The notes: generated from the sequence alone by a model not told the origin. Shown: positions 52,661 through 62,592, numbered from the stretch's first letter. The stretch: DNA of 64,000 bases from Aureivirga sp. CE67 (GCF_015767245.1 NZ_JADOTV010000001.1:827814-891813), one strand, 5' to 3'. Program-made: numbers and translations.

Positions 52661-55600
52661 TTATTTTAATTTTTTCTTTACTTCTACTTCTTTAAATGCT
52701 TCAATTACATCACCTTCTTTGATATCATTGTAGTTCTTAATCTGAAGTCCACAATCATATCCTTTAGCAACTTCTTTCACATCGTCTTTGAAACGTTTCA
52801 ATGATGCTAATTCACCAGAGTAAATAACTACACCCTCACGGATAATTCTAATCTTAGAATCTCTGTAGATCTTACCACTAACAACCATACATCCTGCAAT
52901 GTTTCCAATTTTAGAAATCTTATAAACTTCTCTAATTTCAACATTACCAGAAACTTCTTCACGCATTTCAGGAGATAACATTCCTTCCATTGCATCTTTC
53001 AAGTCGTTAATAGCATCATAGATAATAGAGTAAGAACGGATATCTACCTCTTCTTTATCAGCAACTAATCTAGCATTTCCTTGTGGTCTTACATTAAATC
53101 CGATGATAATTGCATCAGAAGCTGACGCTAAAAGAACATCGTTTTCAGTAATTGCTCCAACTCCTTTGTGGATGATATTTACTTGGATTTCTTCTGTAGA
53201 TAATTTTTGGAATGAATCTGTTAATGCTTCTACTGAACCATCCACATCTCCTTTAAGAATAATATTTAATTCTTTGAAGTTTCCTAATGCGATTCTTCGT
53301 CCAATTTCTGCTAAAGAAAGTACTTTTCTTGTTCTTACAGATTGCTCTCTTTGTAATTGAGAACGTTTTGTAGCGATTTGTTTCGCTTCTCTTTCATCCT
53401 CAAATACATTAAATTTATCACCTGCTTGAGGTGCTCCATCTAATCCTAATAAAGAAACTGGTGTAGAAGGTCCTGCAACTTTTAATGCAGCTCCACGCTC
53501 ATTAAACATCGCTCTTACCTTACCACTGTGTTTTCCTGCTAATACATAATCTCCAATCTTAAGAGTACCTTGTTGTACTAACATTGTAGCTACATAACCA
53601 CGACCTTTATCTAATAATGCCTCAACGATTGTTCCTGATGCATTCTTGTTAGGGTTCGCTTTTAATTCAAGAACTTCAGACTCAAGAATTACTTTTTCTA
53701 ATAATTCATCAACTCCTAATCCTGTTTTTGCAGAAATTTCTTGTGATTGGTATTTACCTCCCCAATCCTCAACAAGCATATTCATACTTGCTAATTGTTC
53801 TTTAATTCTATCAGGGTTTGCTGTTTGCTTATCAACTTTGTTAATTGCAAAGATGATTGGTACACCTGCTGCTTGTGCGTGAGAGATAGCCTCTTTTGTT
53901 TGTGGCATCACATCATCATCCGCTGCAACTACAATAATTACAACATCTGTTACTTGTGCTCCACGTGCACGCATCGCTGTAAAGGCCTCGTGACCTGGTG
54001 TATCTAAGAAAGTTAACTTTTGTCCATCGTGTAACTCTACTGAGTAAGCTCCGATGTGCTGTGTAATTCCTCCAGACTCACCTGCAATTACGTTTTCCTT
54101 ACGGATATAATCTAATAAAGAAGTTTTACCGTGATCTACGTGTCCCATTACTGTAATAATTGGAGCTCTTGTTTCTAGATCTTCAGCTTTATCTTCTTCT
54201 TCTTGAATTGATTCTTCAATTTCGGCGCTAATAAACTCAACATCATGACCAAATTCTGCTGCTACAATTTTTAATGTTTCAGCATCTAATCTTTGGTTCA
54301 TCGTTACCATCATTCCTAATGACATACAAGCAGAAATTACTTGCGTTACAGGAATATCCATCATCGTTGCAACTTCAGAAACAGTAACAAATTCTGTTAC
54401 CTTCAAGATTTTACTTTGTTCTTGTTCTAATTGTTGTTGCTTTTCAGTTTGTTGACGGTGCTGGTCACGTTTATGTTTTCTGTGTTTAGCTCCTTTATTC
54501 TTATTAGATTTCCCTTGTAATCTTTCAAGAGTTTCTCTAATTTGTTTAGAAACTTCAGCTTCAGTTGGTTCTTCTTTTACAACAGGTTTTTGTGTTCCTC
54601 TACCTTTTCCACGGAATCCTCTGTTTCCACCATTTCCACCTTGACCAGGTCTTTGGTTTCTATTACGGTTGTTATTGTTTCCGCCTTGGTTGTTGTTATT
54701 CCTGTTATTACCTCCTTGGCTGTTATTGTTCCTGTTATTATTATTGTTGTTATTGTTGTTGTTATTACCTCCTTTGTTATCTTGAGATCCAGGTTTAGTA
54801 ATTCTTTTACGTCTTCCTTTGTTTCCAGATTGATTCCTATTTCCAGAACCCTTTTTATTATCTTCAGGCTTCTTCTTTTTAGCTTTCTCAAACTGTTTTA
54901 AATCAATAACTTTACCAGTTAATTTAGGACCATCTAATTTCTTATACTTCGTCTCAATTTTTGGAGCATCCGTCATAGAGACTTCTTCTTTTTTCTCCTT
55001 CTGAGGTTTTTCTTTCTGCGTATTTTTCTTTGGCTGGAACTTATTTGCTACATCAATAGGTTTCGCAGATTTCTGTTCTGGTTTCTTTGTATCTTCTTTT
55101 TTCAACTCCACTTCTTTTGCTGGCTCTGGCTTAATTTCTTCTTGTTTAACTTCTGACTTAATATCCTTTGTTTTAATATCTGCTGGCTGTTCAGAATTTG
55201 AAACTTTTTGCGTCTCTTTGTTTTCTAAGATATTAGTTTCAGTTGTTATTGTTTCTTTTTGTTGTTCGTCTTTAGTTTCAACAACATCTTTCTTCTCTAC
55301 AGGAGCAGGCTTCTGTTTTGGCTCTTCAGTAATATTTTCGGCTTTCTTTTTATCGCTTGTCAAATCGATTTTACCAACTTTTTTAATAGTTGGTTTATCA
55401 GCTTTAGCTTTAAGAATTTGTTTTTTAGCCTCTTCTTCTTGTTTTCTTATTTTTTCAAGTTTTTCTTCTTGCTCTAAACGCATCGCTTCTTTTTCTTTGC
55501 GTTTCTCTGCGCTTACTTCTTTAGAAGCGGCTTTTTTACTCTTATCACTTTGAAACTCTTTCTGAAGTTGCGCATAATTATCCTGAGAAATTTTTGTAGT

Positions 55601-55714
55601 AGGACGAGCCTCTACCTCAATTCCTTTTGAGGATAAGAATTCAACTGCAGTAGCCAGTGATATGTTTAATTCTCTTAAAACTTTATTGAGCCTAAGCGTT
55701 TTATTATCAGCCAT
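52661..55714 (-). CDS. infB: Translation initiation factor IF-2
   Basis: IF-2 brings initiator tRNA to the ribosome and drives subunit joining with GTP. The 1017-residue protein begins with the IF2-N motif ([24 protein letters not shown]). A long charged, Lys/Glu-rich region follows (about 60-300), then an unusual Asn/Gly-rich segment (about 308-375) and a second IF2-N-like part. The GTPase domain (about 515-690) has [16 protein letters not shown] and NKVDK. Domains II, III and IV make the C-terminal 330 residues. It is the last gene of the rimP-nusA-infB operon and is closed by a strong terminator. Confidence 0.97.
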   Translation of the reverse strand: MADNKTLRLNKVLRELNISLATAVEFLSSKGIEVEARPTTKISQDNYAQLQKEFQSDKSKKAASKEVSAEKRKEKEAMRLEQEEKLEKIRKQEEEAKKQILKAKADKPTIKKVGKIDLTSDKKKAENITEEPKQKPAPVEKKDVVETKDEQQKETITTETNILENKETQKVSNSEQPADIKTKDIKSEVKQEEIKPEPAKEVELKKEDTKKPEQKSAKPIDVANKFQPKKNTQKEKPQKEKKEEVSMTDAPKIETKYKKLDGPKLTGKVIDLKQFEKAKKKKPEDNKKGSGNRNQSGNKGRRKRITKPGSQDNKGGNNNNNNNNNNNRNNNSQGGNNRNNNNQGGNNNNRNRNQRPGQGGNGGNRGFRGKGRGTQKPVVKEEPTEAEVSKQIRETLERLQGKSNKNKGAKHRKHKRDQHRQQTEKQQQLEQEQSKILKVTEFVTVSEVATMMDIPVTQVISACMSLGMMVTMNQRLDAETLKIVAAEFGHDVEFISAEIEESIQEEEDKAEDLETRAPIITVMGHVDHGKTSLLDYIRKENVIAGESGGITQHIGAYSVELHDGQKLTFLDTPGHEAFTAMRARGAQVTDVVIIVVAADDDVMPQTKEAISHAQAAGVPIIFAINKVDKQTANPDRIKEQLASMNMLVEDWGGKYQSQEISAKTGLGVDELLEKVILESEVLELKANPNKNASGTIVEALLDKGRGYVATMLVQQGTLKIGDYVLAGKHSGKVRAMFNERGAALKVAGPSTPVSLLGLDGAPQAGDKFNVFEDEREAKQIATKRSQLQREQSVRTRKVLSLAEIGRRIALGNFKELNIILKGDVDGSVEALTDSFQKLSTEEIQVNIIHKGVGAITENDVLLASASDAIIIGFNVRPQGNARLVADKEEVDIRSYSIIYDAINDLKDAMEGMLSPEMREEVSGNVEIREVYKISKIGNIAGCMVVSGKIYRDSKIRIIREGVVIYSGELASLKRFKDDVKEVAKGYDCGLQIKNYNDIKEGDVIEAFKEVEVKKKLK

Positions 55715-55758
55715 ATAATTTTAATTGTTTAGCCTAATTATTTTTTTGAGTTTAAATT

Positions 55759-57006
55759 TTATTTTTCAAACTCTTCATTTAATATTCTTTGAACTTCAGT
55801 AATTGTTTCCTCTTCAAGATCTGTTCTCTTTACAAGCTCCGCAACACTTAATTCTAATACGCTCTTCGCTGTATCTAAACCGATGTTTTTAAGCTCTTCG
55901 ATTACCCATCCTTCAATTTCATCAGAAAATTCTACTAACTCTACATCTTCGTCTTCTACACCTTCTCTTTGAACATCGATTTGGTATCCTGTCAATTGTG
56001 AAGCTAATTTAATATTAACTCCTCCTTTACCAATTGCTTTAGAAACTTCTTCTGGTTGTAAAAATACGTTAACTTTCTTTCTTTTACCTTCTTCTTCTGG
56101 TTCAATTGCAATTCGAACAATTTTCGCTGGACTTAAAGCTCTAGCAATGAAAATCTCTTCGTTCTTTGTAAAGTTTACAACATCAATATTTTCATTTCCT
56201 AATTCACGAACAATTCCGTGGATTCTTGAACCTTTCATACCAACACAAGCTCCAACTGGATCAATTCTATCATCATAAGAATCTACTGCAATTTTTGCTT
56301 TTTCACCAGGAATTCTCGCTACTCTCTCGATTGTAATCAATCCGTCAAATACTTCAGGAATTTCTTGCTCAAATAATTTCACTAAGAATTCAGGAGCTGT
56401 TCTAGACATAATAACTGAAGGCTTATTTCCTTTCAATTCTACATCTTTAATGATTCCTCTAACAGCTTCACCTTTTCTAAAGTAATCAGATTTGATTTGC
56501 TCATTCTTTGGTAAAATGATTTCATTTCCATCATCATCCAACAAAATTACAGCATTGTGACGAATATGATGCACTTCTGCACTATAAATATCTCCAACTA
56601 AATCTTTGAAATGTTTGTACATATTTGTACTATCATGTTCATGAATCTTTGAAATTAAGTTTTGGCGAAGTGCTAAAATGGCTCTTCTTCCTAAATCAAT
56701 TAATTTCACCTCTTCAGATACATCTTCACCAATTTCAAAATCTGGCTCAATTTTTCTTGCTTCAGATAACTCGATCTCTTCGTTTGGCTCTTCTACTTCT
56801 CCATCACCAACTACTACTCTATTTCTCCAAATTTCTAAATCCCCTTTATCTGGGTTAATAATAATATCAAAGTTATCGTCTGATCCAAATTTCCTTTTAA
56901 GTGTAGCTCTAAAAACTTCTTCTAAGATAGACATAAGAGTTACTCTGTCTATACTTTTATCGTCTTTAAATTCTGAAAATGATTCAATTAAATCTATATT
57001 TTCCAT
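55759..57006 (-). CDS. nusA: Transcription termination/antitermination factor NusA
   Basis: NusA binds RNA polymerase and modulates pausing, termination and antitermination. The 415 residues hold the N-terminal polymerase-binding domain (about 1-130), S1 domain (about 135-200), two KH domains (about 205-345, with DPVGACVGMKGSRI and VSKAIGKGGVNIKLASQL) and a short C-terminal helical part. The acidic repeats of E. coli NusA are missing, which is common outside Gammaproteobacteria. It lies 9 bp after rimP and 44 bp before infB. Confidence 0.97.
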   Translation of the reverse strand: MENIDLIESFSEFKDDKSIDRVTLMSILEEVFRATLKRKFGSDDNFDIIINPDKGDLEIWRNRVVVGDGEVEEPNEEIELSEARKIEPDFEIGEDVSEEVKLIDLGRRAILALRQNLISKIHEHDSTNMYKHFKDLVGDIYSAEVHHIRHNAVILLDDDGNEIILPKNEQIKSDYFRKGEAVRGIIKDVELKGNKPSVIMSRTAPEFLVKLFEQEIPEVFDGLITIERVARIPGEKAKIAVDSYDDRIDPVGACVGMKGSRIHGIVRELGNENIDVVNFTKNEEIFIARALSPAKIVRIAIEPEEEGKRKKVNVFLQPEEVSKAIGKGGVNIKLASQLTGYQIDVQREGVEDEDVELVEFSDEIEGWVIEELKNIGLDTAKSVLELSVAELVKRTDLEEETITEVQRILNEEFEK

Positions 57007-57015
57007 TTCAGTCTT

Positions 57016-57486
57016 TTAGTTAAAAATTATTTTCACCTTTGCTTGGTGAATGTCACTGTATAATATTGTTGCATTTTTGACAACAGTTACTTTTCCTTTA
57101 CCAATCGGCTTTGGCTCTCTAGCTTTCCATTCTAATGAAATAGAATCATCTGTTACAGAAACTAATTTACCTTCAACCTTTGTATTATCTTCTCCATACT
57201 TCACTTCTAAAGTACGATTAAGATTCTTTTTATATTGTCTTTTGTGTTGAATTGGATTTGCAATATCCGGTGTAGTAACTTCTAAAGCGAAGTCTTCTTC
57301 TTCTCTATCTAGATTATGCTCAACATTTCTGCTTACTCTGATACATTCTTTTAAAGGAACACCTTCATCACCATCAATCTCAACATGAATTTTGTTGTTT
57401 TCTAGAAAAGACAATTCAATTAAAAAAAGAGATGGATTCTCATTTAATGCCTCTTCAACAAGTTGTTTTACTTTGGCTTTATCCAT
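57016..57486 (-). CDS. rimP: Ribosome maturation factor RimP
   Basis: RimP assists late assembly of the 30S subunit. The 156 residues fit the two-domain family: an N-terminal alpha/beta domain with HVEIDGDEGVPLKECIRVSRNVE and a C-terminal SH3-like domain with GKLVSVTDDSISL. DFALEVTTPDIANPI corresponds to the conserved YxLEVSSPG region, here diverged as often in Bacteroidota. It heads the rimP-nusA-infB operon. Its leader contains a terminator-like hairpin. Confidence 0.93.
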   Translation of the reverse strand: MDKAKVKQLVEEALNENPSLFLIELSFLENNKIHVEIDGDEGVPLKECIRVSRNVEHNLDREEEDFALEVTTPDIANPIQHKRQYKKNLNRTLEVKYGEDNTKVEGKLVSVTDDSISLEWKAREPKPIGKGKVTVVKNATILYSDIHQAKVKIIFN

Positions 57487-57496
57487 ATTATTTTAT

Positions 57497-57522
57497 AAAA
57501 AGAGGGGACTTTTAGTCCCCTC
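57497..57522 (-). promoter_or_regulatory. Terminator-like hairpin in the rimP leader (possible attenuator)
   Basis: A perfect 9-bp stem GAGGGGACT/AGTCCCCTC (57502-57510 with 57514-57522) with a 3-base loop is followed by five T on the minus strand. It lies after the rimP promoter and ends 10 bp before the rimP ATG, so every transcript must read through it. Confidence 0.65.
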
Positions 57523-57553
57523 ATATTTATTCATTTTTATCTGTTTATTAGTG

Positions 57554-57582
57554 CAAATATACAATATTTTTTTTAATGACAA
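57554..57582 (-). promoter_or_regulatory. Promoter of rimP-nusA-infB
   Basis: Minus-strand TTG (57582-57580), 18 bases, TATATTTG (57561-57554). Transcription would start near 57547, giving a leader of about 60 nt. Confidence 0.7.
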
Positions 57583-57655
57583 AAATCATACATATTTACT
57601 AATGAAATATTTAACTTTACTACAAATTAATTAACCTAATATTACTAACTAAATT

Positions 57656-58486
57656 ATGAAAAGAATTTTAGTCCCAGTGGATTTCTCTGAACAAGCTACT
57701 AATGCTGCAAAAGTTGCTGCTAAAATCGCTAAAAAAACAGGAAGTGAAATTTATTTACTACATATGTTTGAATTACCTTCTGATGTTATTGATCCAACAA
57801 ACTTCACAACTGGTGAAACTGGACCTTTAAAAGTGATGTTCATGAAAAAAATTCATGAAAAATTTGAACAGTTCAAAAAGTCAGATTTCTTTGAAGGAAT
57901 TAATGTAGTTGAGTCTGTACAATTCCACAAAACATTTGAAGGAATTATCGATGCTAGTAAAGAACATGAGATAGATTTAGTCATCATGGGATCTCAAGGA
58001 GCAAGTGGTTTAGAAGAGTTTTTCATCGGTTCAAACACTGAAAAAGTAGTAAGAAACTCAGATGTTCCTGTATTAGTAATCAAAGATCATAATGAAGATT
58101 TTGAGATAAAAAATATTGTTTTTGCTTCTGACTTTACAAAAGAAAATAAAAAGACTTTTGATAAATTATTAGATTTCGTTTCAATTTTTGATTCTAAAAT
58201 ACATCTTTTAAAAGTAAATACACCATATAACTTCGAGACTACTCGTGAGTCAAATTATACAATGGATGCTTTTATCAAAGAATATGATCTGAAAAACTAT
58301 TCAATCAACATCTACAATGATAACTCTATTGAGAGAGGTATTTTAAACTTTACTAATGAAGTAGACGCAGATGTGATTGCTTTAAACACTCATGGAAGAA
58401 GTGGTTTATCTCATTTATTTAATGGAAGTATAACAGAAGATTTAACGAATCATTCTATCAAGCCTGTTATTACTTTTAAGATATAA
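57656..58486 (+). CDS. Tandem-domain universal stress protein
   Basis: A 276-residue cytoplasmic protein made of two UspA domains (about 1-145 and 150-276). Both keep the nucleotide-binding loop: GSQGASGLEEFFIGSNTEKV in the first and NTHGRSGLSHLFNGSITEDL in the second, following the G-x2-G-x9-G(S/T) rule. The N-terminal ILVPVDFSEQA is typical. These proteins bind ATP and are induced in stress; the exact role is unknown. It is divergent from rimP and followed by its own terminator. Confidence 0.93.
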   Translation: MKRILVPVDFSEQATNAAKVAAKIAKKTGSEIYLLHMFELPSDVIDPTNFTTGETGPLKVMFMKKIHEKFEQFKKSDFFEGINVVESVQFHKTFEGIIDASKEHEIDLVIMGSQGASGLEEFFIGSNTEKVVRNSDVPVLVIKDHNEDFEIKNIVFASDFTKENKKTFDKLLDFVSIFDSKIHLLKVNTPYNFETTRESNYTMDAFIKEYDLKNYSINIYNDNSIERGILNFTNEVDADVIALNTHGRSGLSHLFNGSITEDLTNHSIKPVITFKI

Positions 58487-58508
58487 CTTTTAAATATATA
58501 GTTTTAGG

Positions 58509-58539
58509 GAGGTTACATTTAATTATGTAGCCTCTTTTT
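58509..58539 (+). terminator. Terminator of the universal stress protein gene
   Basis: A 10-bp stem GAGGTTACAT/ATGTAGCCTC (one G-T pair) with a 6-base loop and a T-run lies 23 bp after the stop codon. Confidence 0.88.
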
Positions 58540-58720
58540 ATTTAAATTTCCTTAAGTTTTATTTTGATTAAAATTATAATAAAATAATAAATCTAACTTT
58601 ATTTTCTTCATAATTTAGAATTTAAAAAGTAAAAAAATTAACAACACTGTAATTTTAGTTAACAAAAAGTTAAATATGGCATTGTTTTTGCAGTAAATCA
58701 AGCTATTAGAACTTAATGAT

Positions 58721-59176
58721 ATGAAACTTCTAAGACCTATTTTTTTATTGCTTTTTATATTTTCATTTACTAATTCGTTTAGTCAAGTGAAATCTGTATG
58801 TTTAGAAACAATTGCTAAATCTAAAATATTGGTAATTGACAATAATTCTACTTACGAAATTTCACAACAAGAGTTTTCTAATTCCAACTACACCAATATA
58901 AACTTGATCGATTCCCTTGAAGCCAAATCTAAATATGGTAAATACGGAAATGGTAATATGATCGAGATTACTTTAAACCCTATTTCTTTAAATCAAAACA
59001 AAGAATTAATTTTTCTAAAGTCTGAAAACAATTTAAAACTTGTGACTAAAGATTGGATTGAAAAAATTAATAGCAGTTCTATTTCTACGATCGAAACCTT
59101 AAAAGGAAGAAATGCTGTTGAGAATTATGGTTTTGAAGCTAGGTTTGGAGTTGTTATTTATACTATTAAATCGTAG
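58721..59176 (+). CDS. Small secreted protein with two TonB-plug-like repeats
   Basis: A 151-residue exported protein with signal peptide 1-22 (ending SFSQ). Two segments recall the plug domain of TonB-dependent receptors, in which 'I..IE.LKG..A...YG..G..GVI.I' is usual: INLIDSLEAKSKYGKYGNGN (about 62-81) and ISTIETLKGRNAVENYGFEA (about 122-141), each followed by a beta strand. There is no barrel domain or CarboxypepD_reg domain. Function unknown. The 234 bp upstream hold the previous gene's terminator and an AT-rich leader. Confidence 0.65.
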   Translation: MKLLRPIFLLLFIFSFTNSFSQVKSVCLETIAKSKILVIDNNSTYEISQQEFSNSNYTNINLIDSLEAKSKYGKYGNGNMIEITLNPISLNQNKELIFLKSENNLKLVTKDWIEKINSSSISTIETLKGRNAVENYGFEARFGVVIYTIKS

Positions 59177-59261
59177 GTGAATCTTTTATACTTTTTAGTT
59201 TAAAACTTTTTTGAAATTTTCTTGAAAAGGAAAGTTTTTTCATGCAATATATATAAAACAA

Positions 59262-59289
59262 AAAATCCTCTGAAAATTCAGAGGATTTT
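59262..59289 (-). terminator. Terminator of tRNA-Gln
   Basis: A perfect 13-bp stem AAAATCCTCTGAA/TTCAGAGGATTTT with a 2-base spacer lies directly after the 3' end of the tRNA on the minus strand. Confidence 0.88.
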
Positions 59290-59290
59290 G

Positions 59291-59361
59291 TTGTCCCACA
59301 AGGACTCGAACCTTGACTGACGGTACCAAAAACCGGAGTGCTACCATTACACCATGGGACA
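59291..59361 (-). tRNA. tRNA-Gln (anticodon TTG)
   Basis: A 71-nt cloverleaf on the minus strand. The acceptor stem is TGTCCCA/TGGGACA with discriminator A. The anticodon loop TTTTGGT gives TTG, and the T arm holds GGTTCGAGTCC. CCA is not encoded. It has its own promoter and terminator. Confidence 0.94.
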
Positions 59362-59410
59362 GTGTATTTTTGTTTATTGTAGTAATGATTATTGTTTCAT
59401 TATTACGGTT

Positions 59411-59440
59411 GCAAATATACGAGCTTTTTCTAAACCTGCA
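59411..59440 (-). promoter_or_regulatory. Promoter of tRNA-Gln
   Basis: Minus-strand TTG, 19 bases, TATATTTG. Boxes, spacer length and the AAAAAGCTCG in the spacer are the same as in the tRNA-Asp promoter. Upstream of it, 59441-59691 holds no gene I can support, only AT-rich DNA with a TAATTTTG box at 59661-59668 that may serve the SpoIID gene. Confidence 0.85.
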
Positions 59441-59691
59441 AGTCTTTTTTGAAAAATATTTAAACTTTTTTTCACACCCACTCAAAACCCCTTATTTAAC
59501 AAGACTTTATCAGTAAAAAAAAATTCAAAAAAAAATCGATTATTTTTATCTCTAATCGTTTTTTCAATTAAAAACTCAATATTTAAGTCCCCGAAAAATC
59601 TAGTAAGCCTAATATTTTCAAAAAAAATACTCTTTTTTAGTTATTATTTTCTTTAAAAATTAATTTTGTAGAGTAACAAACATCAAATTCA

Positions 59692-61485
59692 ATGAAAAAA
59701 AAATTATTTTTTTTAGGATTTATCCTATTTTACTTTTCTCTTTTTAGCCAAAATCAAAAAAAAATTGAAGGAAAACTATTCAATCTTCTGGACAAAACTG
59801 AAATTTCGGGCTGTGAAATTACTTTTTATGAAAGAAATGTAAGTTATACTTCAAACAATTTACCAATACTTAATAAAAAAACTTATGAAAAACCTTCTTT
59901 CATTTTAAAAACAAATAATAACGGAACTTATTCTTATACTTTAAATAGTCATCAAGTTTATTATTATTTAAAAATTGAAAAAGATGGTTATGAAACTCTA
60001 TTTAAGGATTTATATATTTTAGAAAACAACAATACTATCAAAGTTGAAAATTTCTATTTAATTCCTAAAGTTAAAAATGAAAACGAAAAGGAAAATTTAG
60101 AAATGATCTTAGAAAAAGATTTTCATCAAAAAAACTTAGAAAAATCTAAAGATCCAATCACTCCTCCTACTTTCACCCAAAAAAGGAATACTACAAATAC
60201 AGATTGTACTTTTGAAGATATTCCTGAAACGGTTTATGTGCAATATTTACACAATGGTTATAATGGCTCTAACTCCAATTCTGGATTTACTGGTTATATT
60301 AATTTCGAAGAATATATTGCAGGTGTTGTTAAGGCAGAAATTGCTGGAGTAACAGAAAATTTAAATGTAAAAAAAGCACAAGCAATTGCAGCAAGAACGT
60401 ATTCCATGAAAAAACATATTGATGGAAATCCTGTAAATATTGGTCAAGCTTATAATGACACTTATGATTCTGGAAGTTTACTTTCGAGTACGGAAACTAA
60501 AAATGAAATAATTCTCTATAACAATGAAGTTATCACAGCTATTTACGGAGCAAGATGTAATGGTGATTACACACAAAGTGCTCATGAAGGAGTTTGGAGT
60601 CCTTATAATAGTTGTAATACTTCTGGAAATTATGTTCCTTATTTAATCTCTAAACCTTGCTCTGGTCACAATAATTGCTCAGAAACAAACGAATCTCCAT
60701 GTTGTGAAGTAGATAATAATAATTCAAATGAATCTGGGTTTATTTATGGACATGGTGTTGGACTATGTCAAAGAGGAATCGAACGCTGGGGAGAAGTATT
60801 TAATTTGGGATATTGTGAAATGTTGAAAAAATATTATCATGAAATTTGTATTTCCAACACCGACTGTTCAAGTAATTCTACTTTATTGGATTGTGAAAAT
60901 GCAATTACTTTAAACTGTAATGAAACCTACCACGGAAGCTCTTCTAACGAACCTTCTTATGTTTCTTCATATGGTTGTAATAATTGGACTGAAACAGGTC
61001 CTGAGAGAGTTCATAAGTTTACAAGTCCTTCTTCTGGAAAACTTACTGCGACCATCTCCAATTTCTCAGGAGATCTTGATGTATATATTTTAGGAAGTTG
61101 TGATCCTCAAGATTGTTTGGGAGAAGTTTATTCTTCACATGCTATTTTAAATAACGCTGAAGCTGGAAAAACTTATTATATAGTTGTAGATTCTGATGAT
61201 GGCAGTAATAGTTCTTATGATTTAATCGTTTCTTGTGAGGAACTTTCTATTCCAAATTATGAATCAAAAATTAAAATTTATCCTAATCCTGTCAATGATC
61301 TACTTTTTGTTGAATCTGGAAATGAAATAAAATCAATAAAAATTTATAATGTCTTAGGAGCAACTTTTGAAACAACTTTAAATAACAACACTATTGATGT
61401 TAGTAATTTCAATTCGGGTGTTTATTATTTAATCATAATTGATAATAAAGACGCTATTAAAAAATTCAAATTCATTAAAGAATAA
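59692..61485 (+). CDS. T9SS-exported SpoIID/LytB-domain protein
   Basis: A 597-residue secreted protein. Order: signal peptide (1-20); a CarboxypepD_reg-like beta domain (about 22-130); a linker; a SpoIID/LytB domain (about 180-390) with FEEYIAGVVKAEI, KKAQAIAARTYS and YGHGVGLCQRG; a PPC-like domain (about 445-515, GDLDVYILG and YYIVVDSDDG); and a T9SS type A sorting domain (about 527-597, IYPNPVNDLL). SpoIID proteins are lytic transglycosylases acting on denuded glycan strands of peptidoglycan in spore formers. In this non-sporulating group the target is open. The catalytic domain is cysteine-rich, which fits an extracellular site. Confidence 0.88.
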   Translation: MKKKLFFLGFILFYFSLFSQNQKKIEGKLFNLLDKTEISGCEITFYERNVSYTSNNLPILNKKTYEKPSFILKTNNNGTYSYTLNSHQVYYYLKIEKDGYETLFKDLYILENNNTIKVENFYLIPKVKNENEKENLEMILEKDFHQKNLEKSKDPITPPTFTQKRNTTNTDCTFEDIPETVYVQYLHNGYNGSNSNSGFTGYINFEEYIAGVVKAEIAGVTENLNVKKAQAIAARTYSMKKHIDGNPVNIGQAYNDTYDSGSLLSSTETKNEIILYNNEVITAIYGARCNGDYTQSAHEGVWSPYNSCNTSGNYVPYLISKPCSGHNNCSETNESPCCEVDNNNSNESGFIYGHGVGLCQRGIERWGEVFNLGYCEMLKKYYHEICISNTDCSSNSTLLDCENAITLNCNETYHGSSSNEPSYVSSYGCNNWTETGPERVHKFTSPSSGKLTATISNFSGDLDVYILGSCDPQDCLGEVYSSHAILNNAEAGKTYYIVVDSDDGSNSSYDLIVSCEELSIPNYESKIKIYPNPVNDLLFVESGNEIKSIKIYNVLGATFETTLNNNTIDVSNFNSGVYYLIIIDNKDAIKKFKFIKE

Positions 61486-61491
61486 ACAATA

Positions 61492-61526
61492 AAAAAAGGA
61501 TGTTTTTTTACAAAACATCCTTTTTT
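61492..61526. terminator. Terminator between the SpoIID gene and PorP/SprF
   Basis: A perfect 15-bp inverted repeat (61492-61506 with 61512-61526, core GGATG/CATCC) with A/T-run flanks. It can serve both convergent genes. Confidence 0.88.
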
Positions 61527-61590
61527 CCTTTTATAATAGCATTCATTTTTTTCTTAAAAGTATTTTTAAGACATATAAAATGAGTTTTTA

Positions 61591-62592
61591 TTAAAACATT
61601 GCATTAATATTTGGACAACCAGTAGTTCTAGGTTCTCTACATCCAAAGTTAAATCCTAAAGTAATTTGGTGATACCCTCCGTTATCAAACACAATATCAT
61701 TGTACTGATAAGAATAAGTATAAGAGAATAAGAATTTTCTATAGTTAATTCCAAATATACCTGTTAAATATTGTAAATCTTCTGGATTATTTCCTTCAAA
61801 AGCTCTTCTATAAGAACCTGCTAACCAAATTTGAGATTCATCAAACTTTTTATATACTTTCATATTAAAGTCAACAAATTTCTCCCTTGTAGCATCTACA
61901 AATTGCGCCATTACAGAAGGCTCAAATTGGAAAGGATAATCTTCTCCGAAATAATAACCAACAGTCGTTAAATATCTTCTTAAGTTTAACGATTCATAAT
62001 CGTCATTATAAAGATTTCTTGCTGTTAATAATAAATTCTTTGCCGTAAAATATCCATATAAACCATTCTTATGATAAGCAATTCCAACATCAGAATTGAA
62101 ATAACTTCTTGAACTAACAATATAAGAAATCGCAGGATCTATTTCTGGATTTCCAGCTGGATCAAAATATGAGTAATGGAAATTAGATTCGTCAACACTA
62201 TTTTGAACTGCCATTAAAGATAATCCAAAAGATAATTGATGAGCTTCATCTGATCTTCCTAAATCAATATGATAAGCATATGTTCCTAAAATTCCTTGTT
62301 GAGAATGGTAACCATTTTTATCATTAAATAATACAGCTCCAACTCCTCCTTTTTCTCCAATTCTAGTCTGGAAACTTAAAGTTTGTAATGCTGGTGCATC
62401 AGATTCACCAAGCCATTGCGCTCTTGCTGTTAGCCTAATTTTACCACAGTTTCCAATACCAGCAGCAGCTGGGTGAACTAAATATACATTGTCTGATAAA
62501 TAATCAGAATATACAGGTAATGTTTCCTGAGCATTTATCGTAAAAGTACTTATCAAGAACGATAAAGCTATTGCTATTTTACTAATTTTCAT
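61591..62592 (-). CDS. PorP/SprF-family type IX secretion membrane protein
   Basis: A 333-residue outer-membrane beta-barrel protein. I start at the ATG at 62592; the longer frame begins with TTG. The signal peptide ends at about residue 22 (INAQ), followed by PVYSDYLSDNVYLVHPAAAGI, the family's N-terminal motif, and many amphipathic strands (AGSYRRAFEGNNPEDLQYLTG is typical). In Flavobacterium, SprF is needed for secretion or attachment of the SprB adhesin encoded next to it. Here the gene follows a type B cargo gene by 32 bp on the same strand, so the two are likely partners. Confidence 0.92.
   Translation of the reverse strand: MKISKIAIALSFLISTFTINAQETLPVYSDYLSDNVYLVHPAAAGIGNCGKIRLTARAQWLGESDAPALQTLSFQTRIGEKGGVGAVLFNDKNGYHSQQGILGTYAYHIDLGRSDEAHQLSFGLSLMAVQNSVDESNFHYSYFDPAGNPEIDPAISYIVSSRSYFNSDVGIAYHKNGLYGYFTAKNLLLTARNLYNDDYESLNLRRYLTTVGYYFGEDYPFQFEPSVMAQFVDATREKFVDFNMKVYKKFDESQIWLAGSYRRAFEGNNPEDLQYLTGIFGINYRKFLFSYTYSYQYNDIVFDNGGYHQITLGFNFGCREPRTTGCPNINAMF

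Noticed and set aside
54542..54901. Overlapping plus-strand ORFs and a minus-strand ORF of about 100 residues opposite or inside infB
   Set aside because: They are shadows of the low-complexity Asn/Gly-rich coding region in other frames.
59240..59485. 81-residue minus-strand ORF
   Set aside because: It runs through the tRNA-Gln gene, its promoter and its terminator, all of which are well supported.
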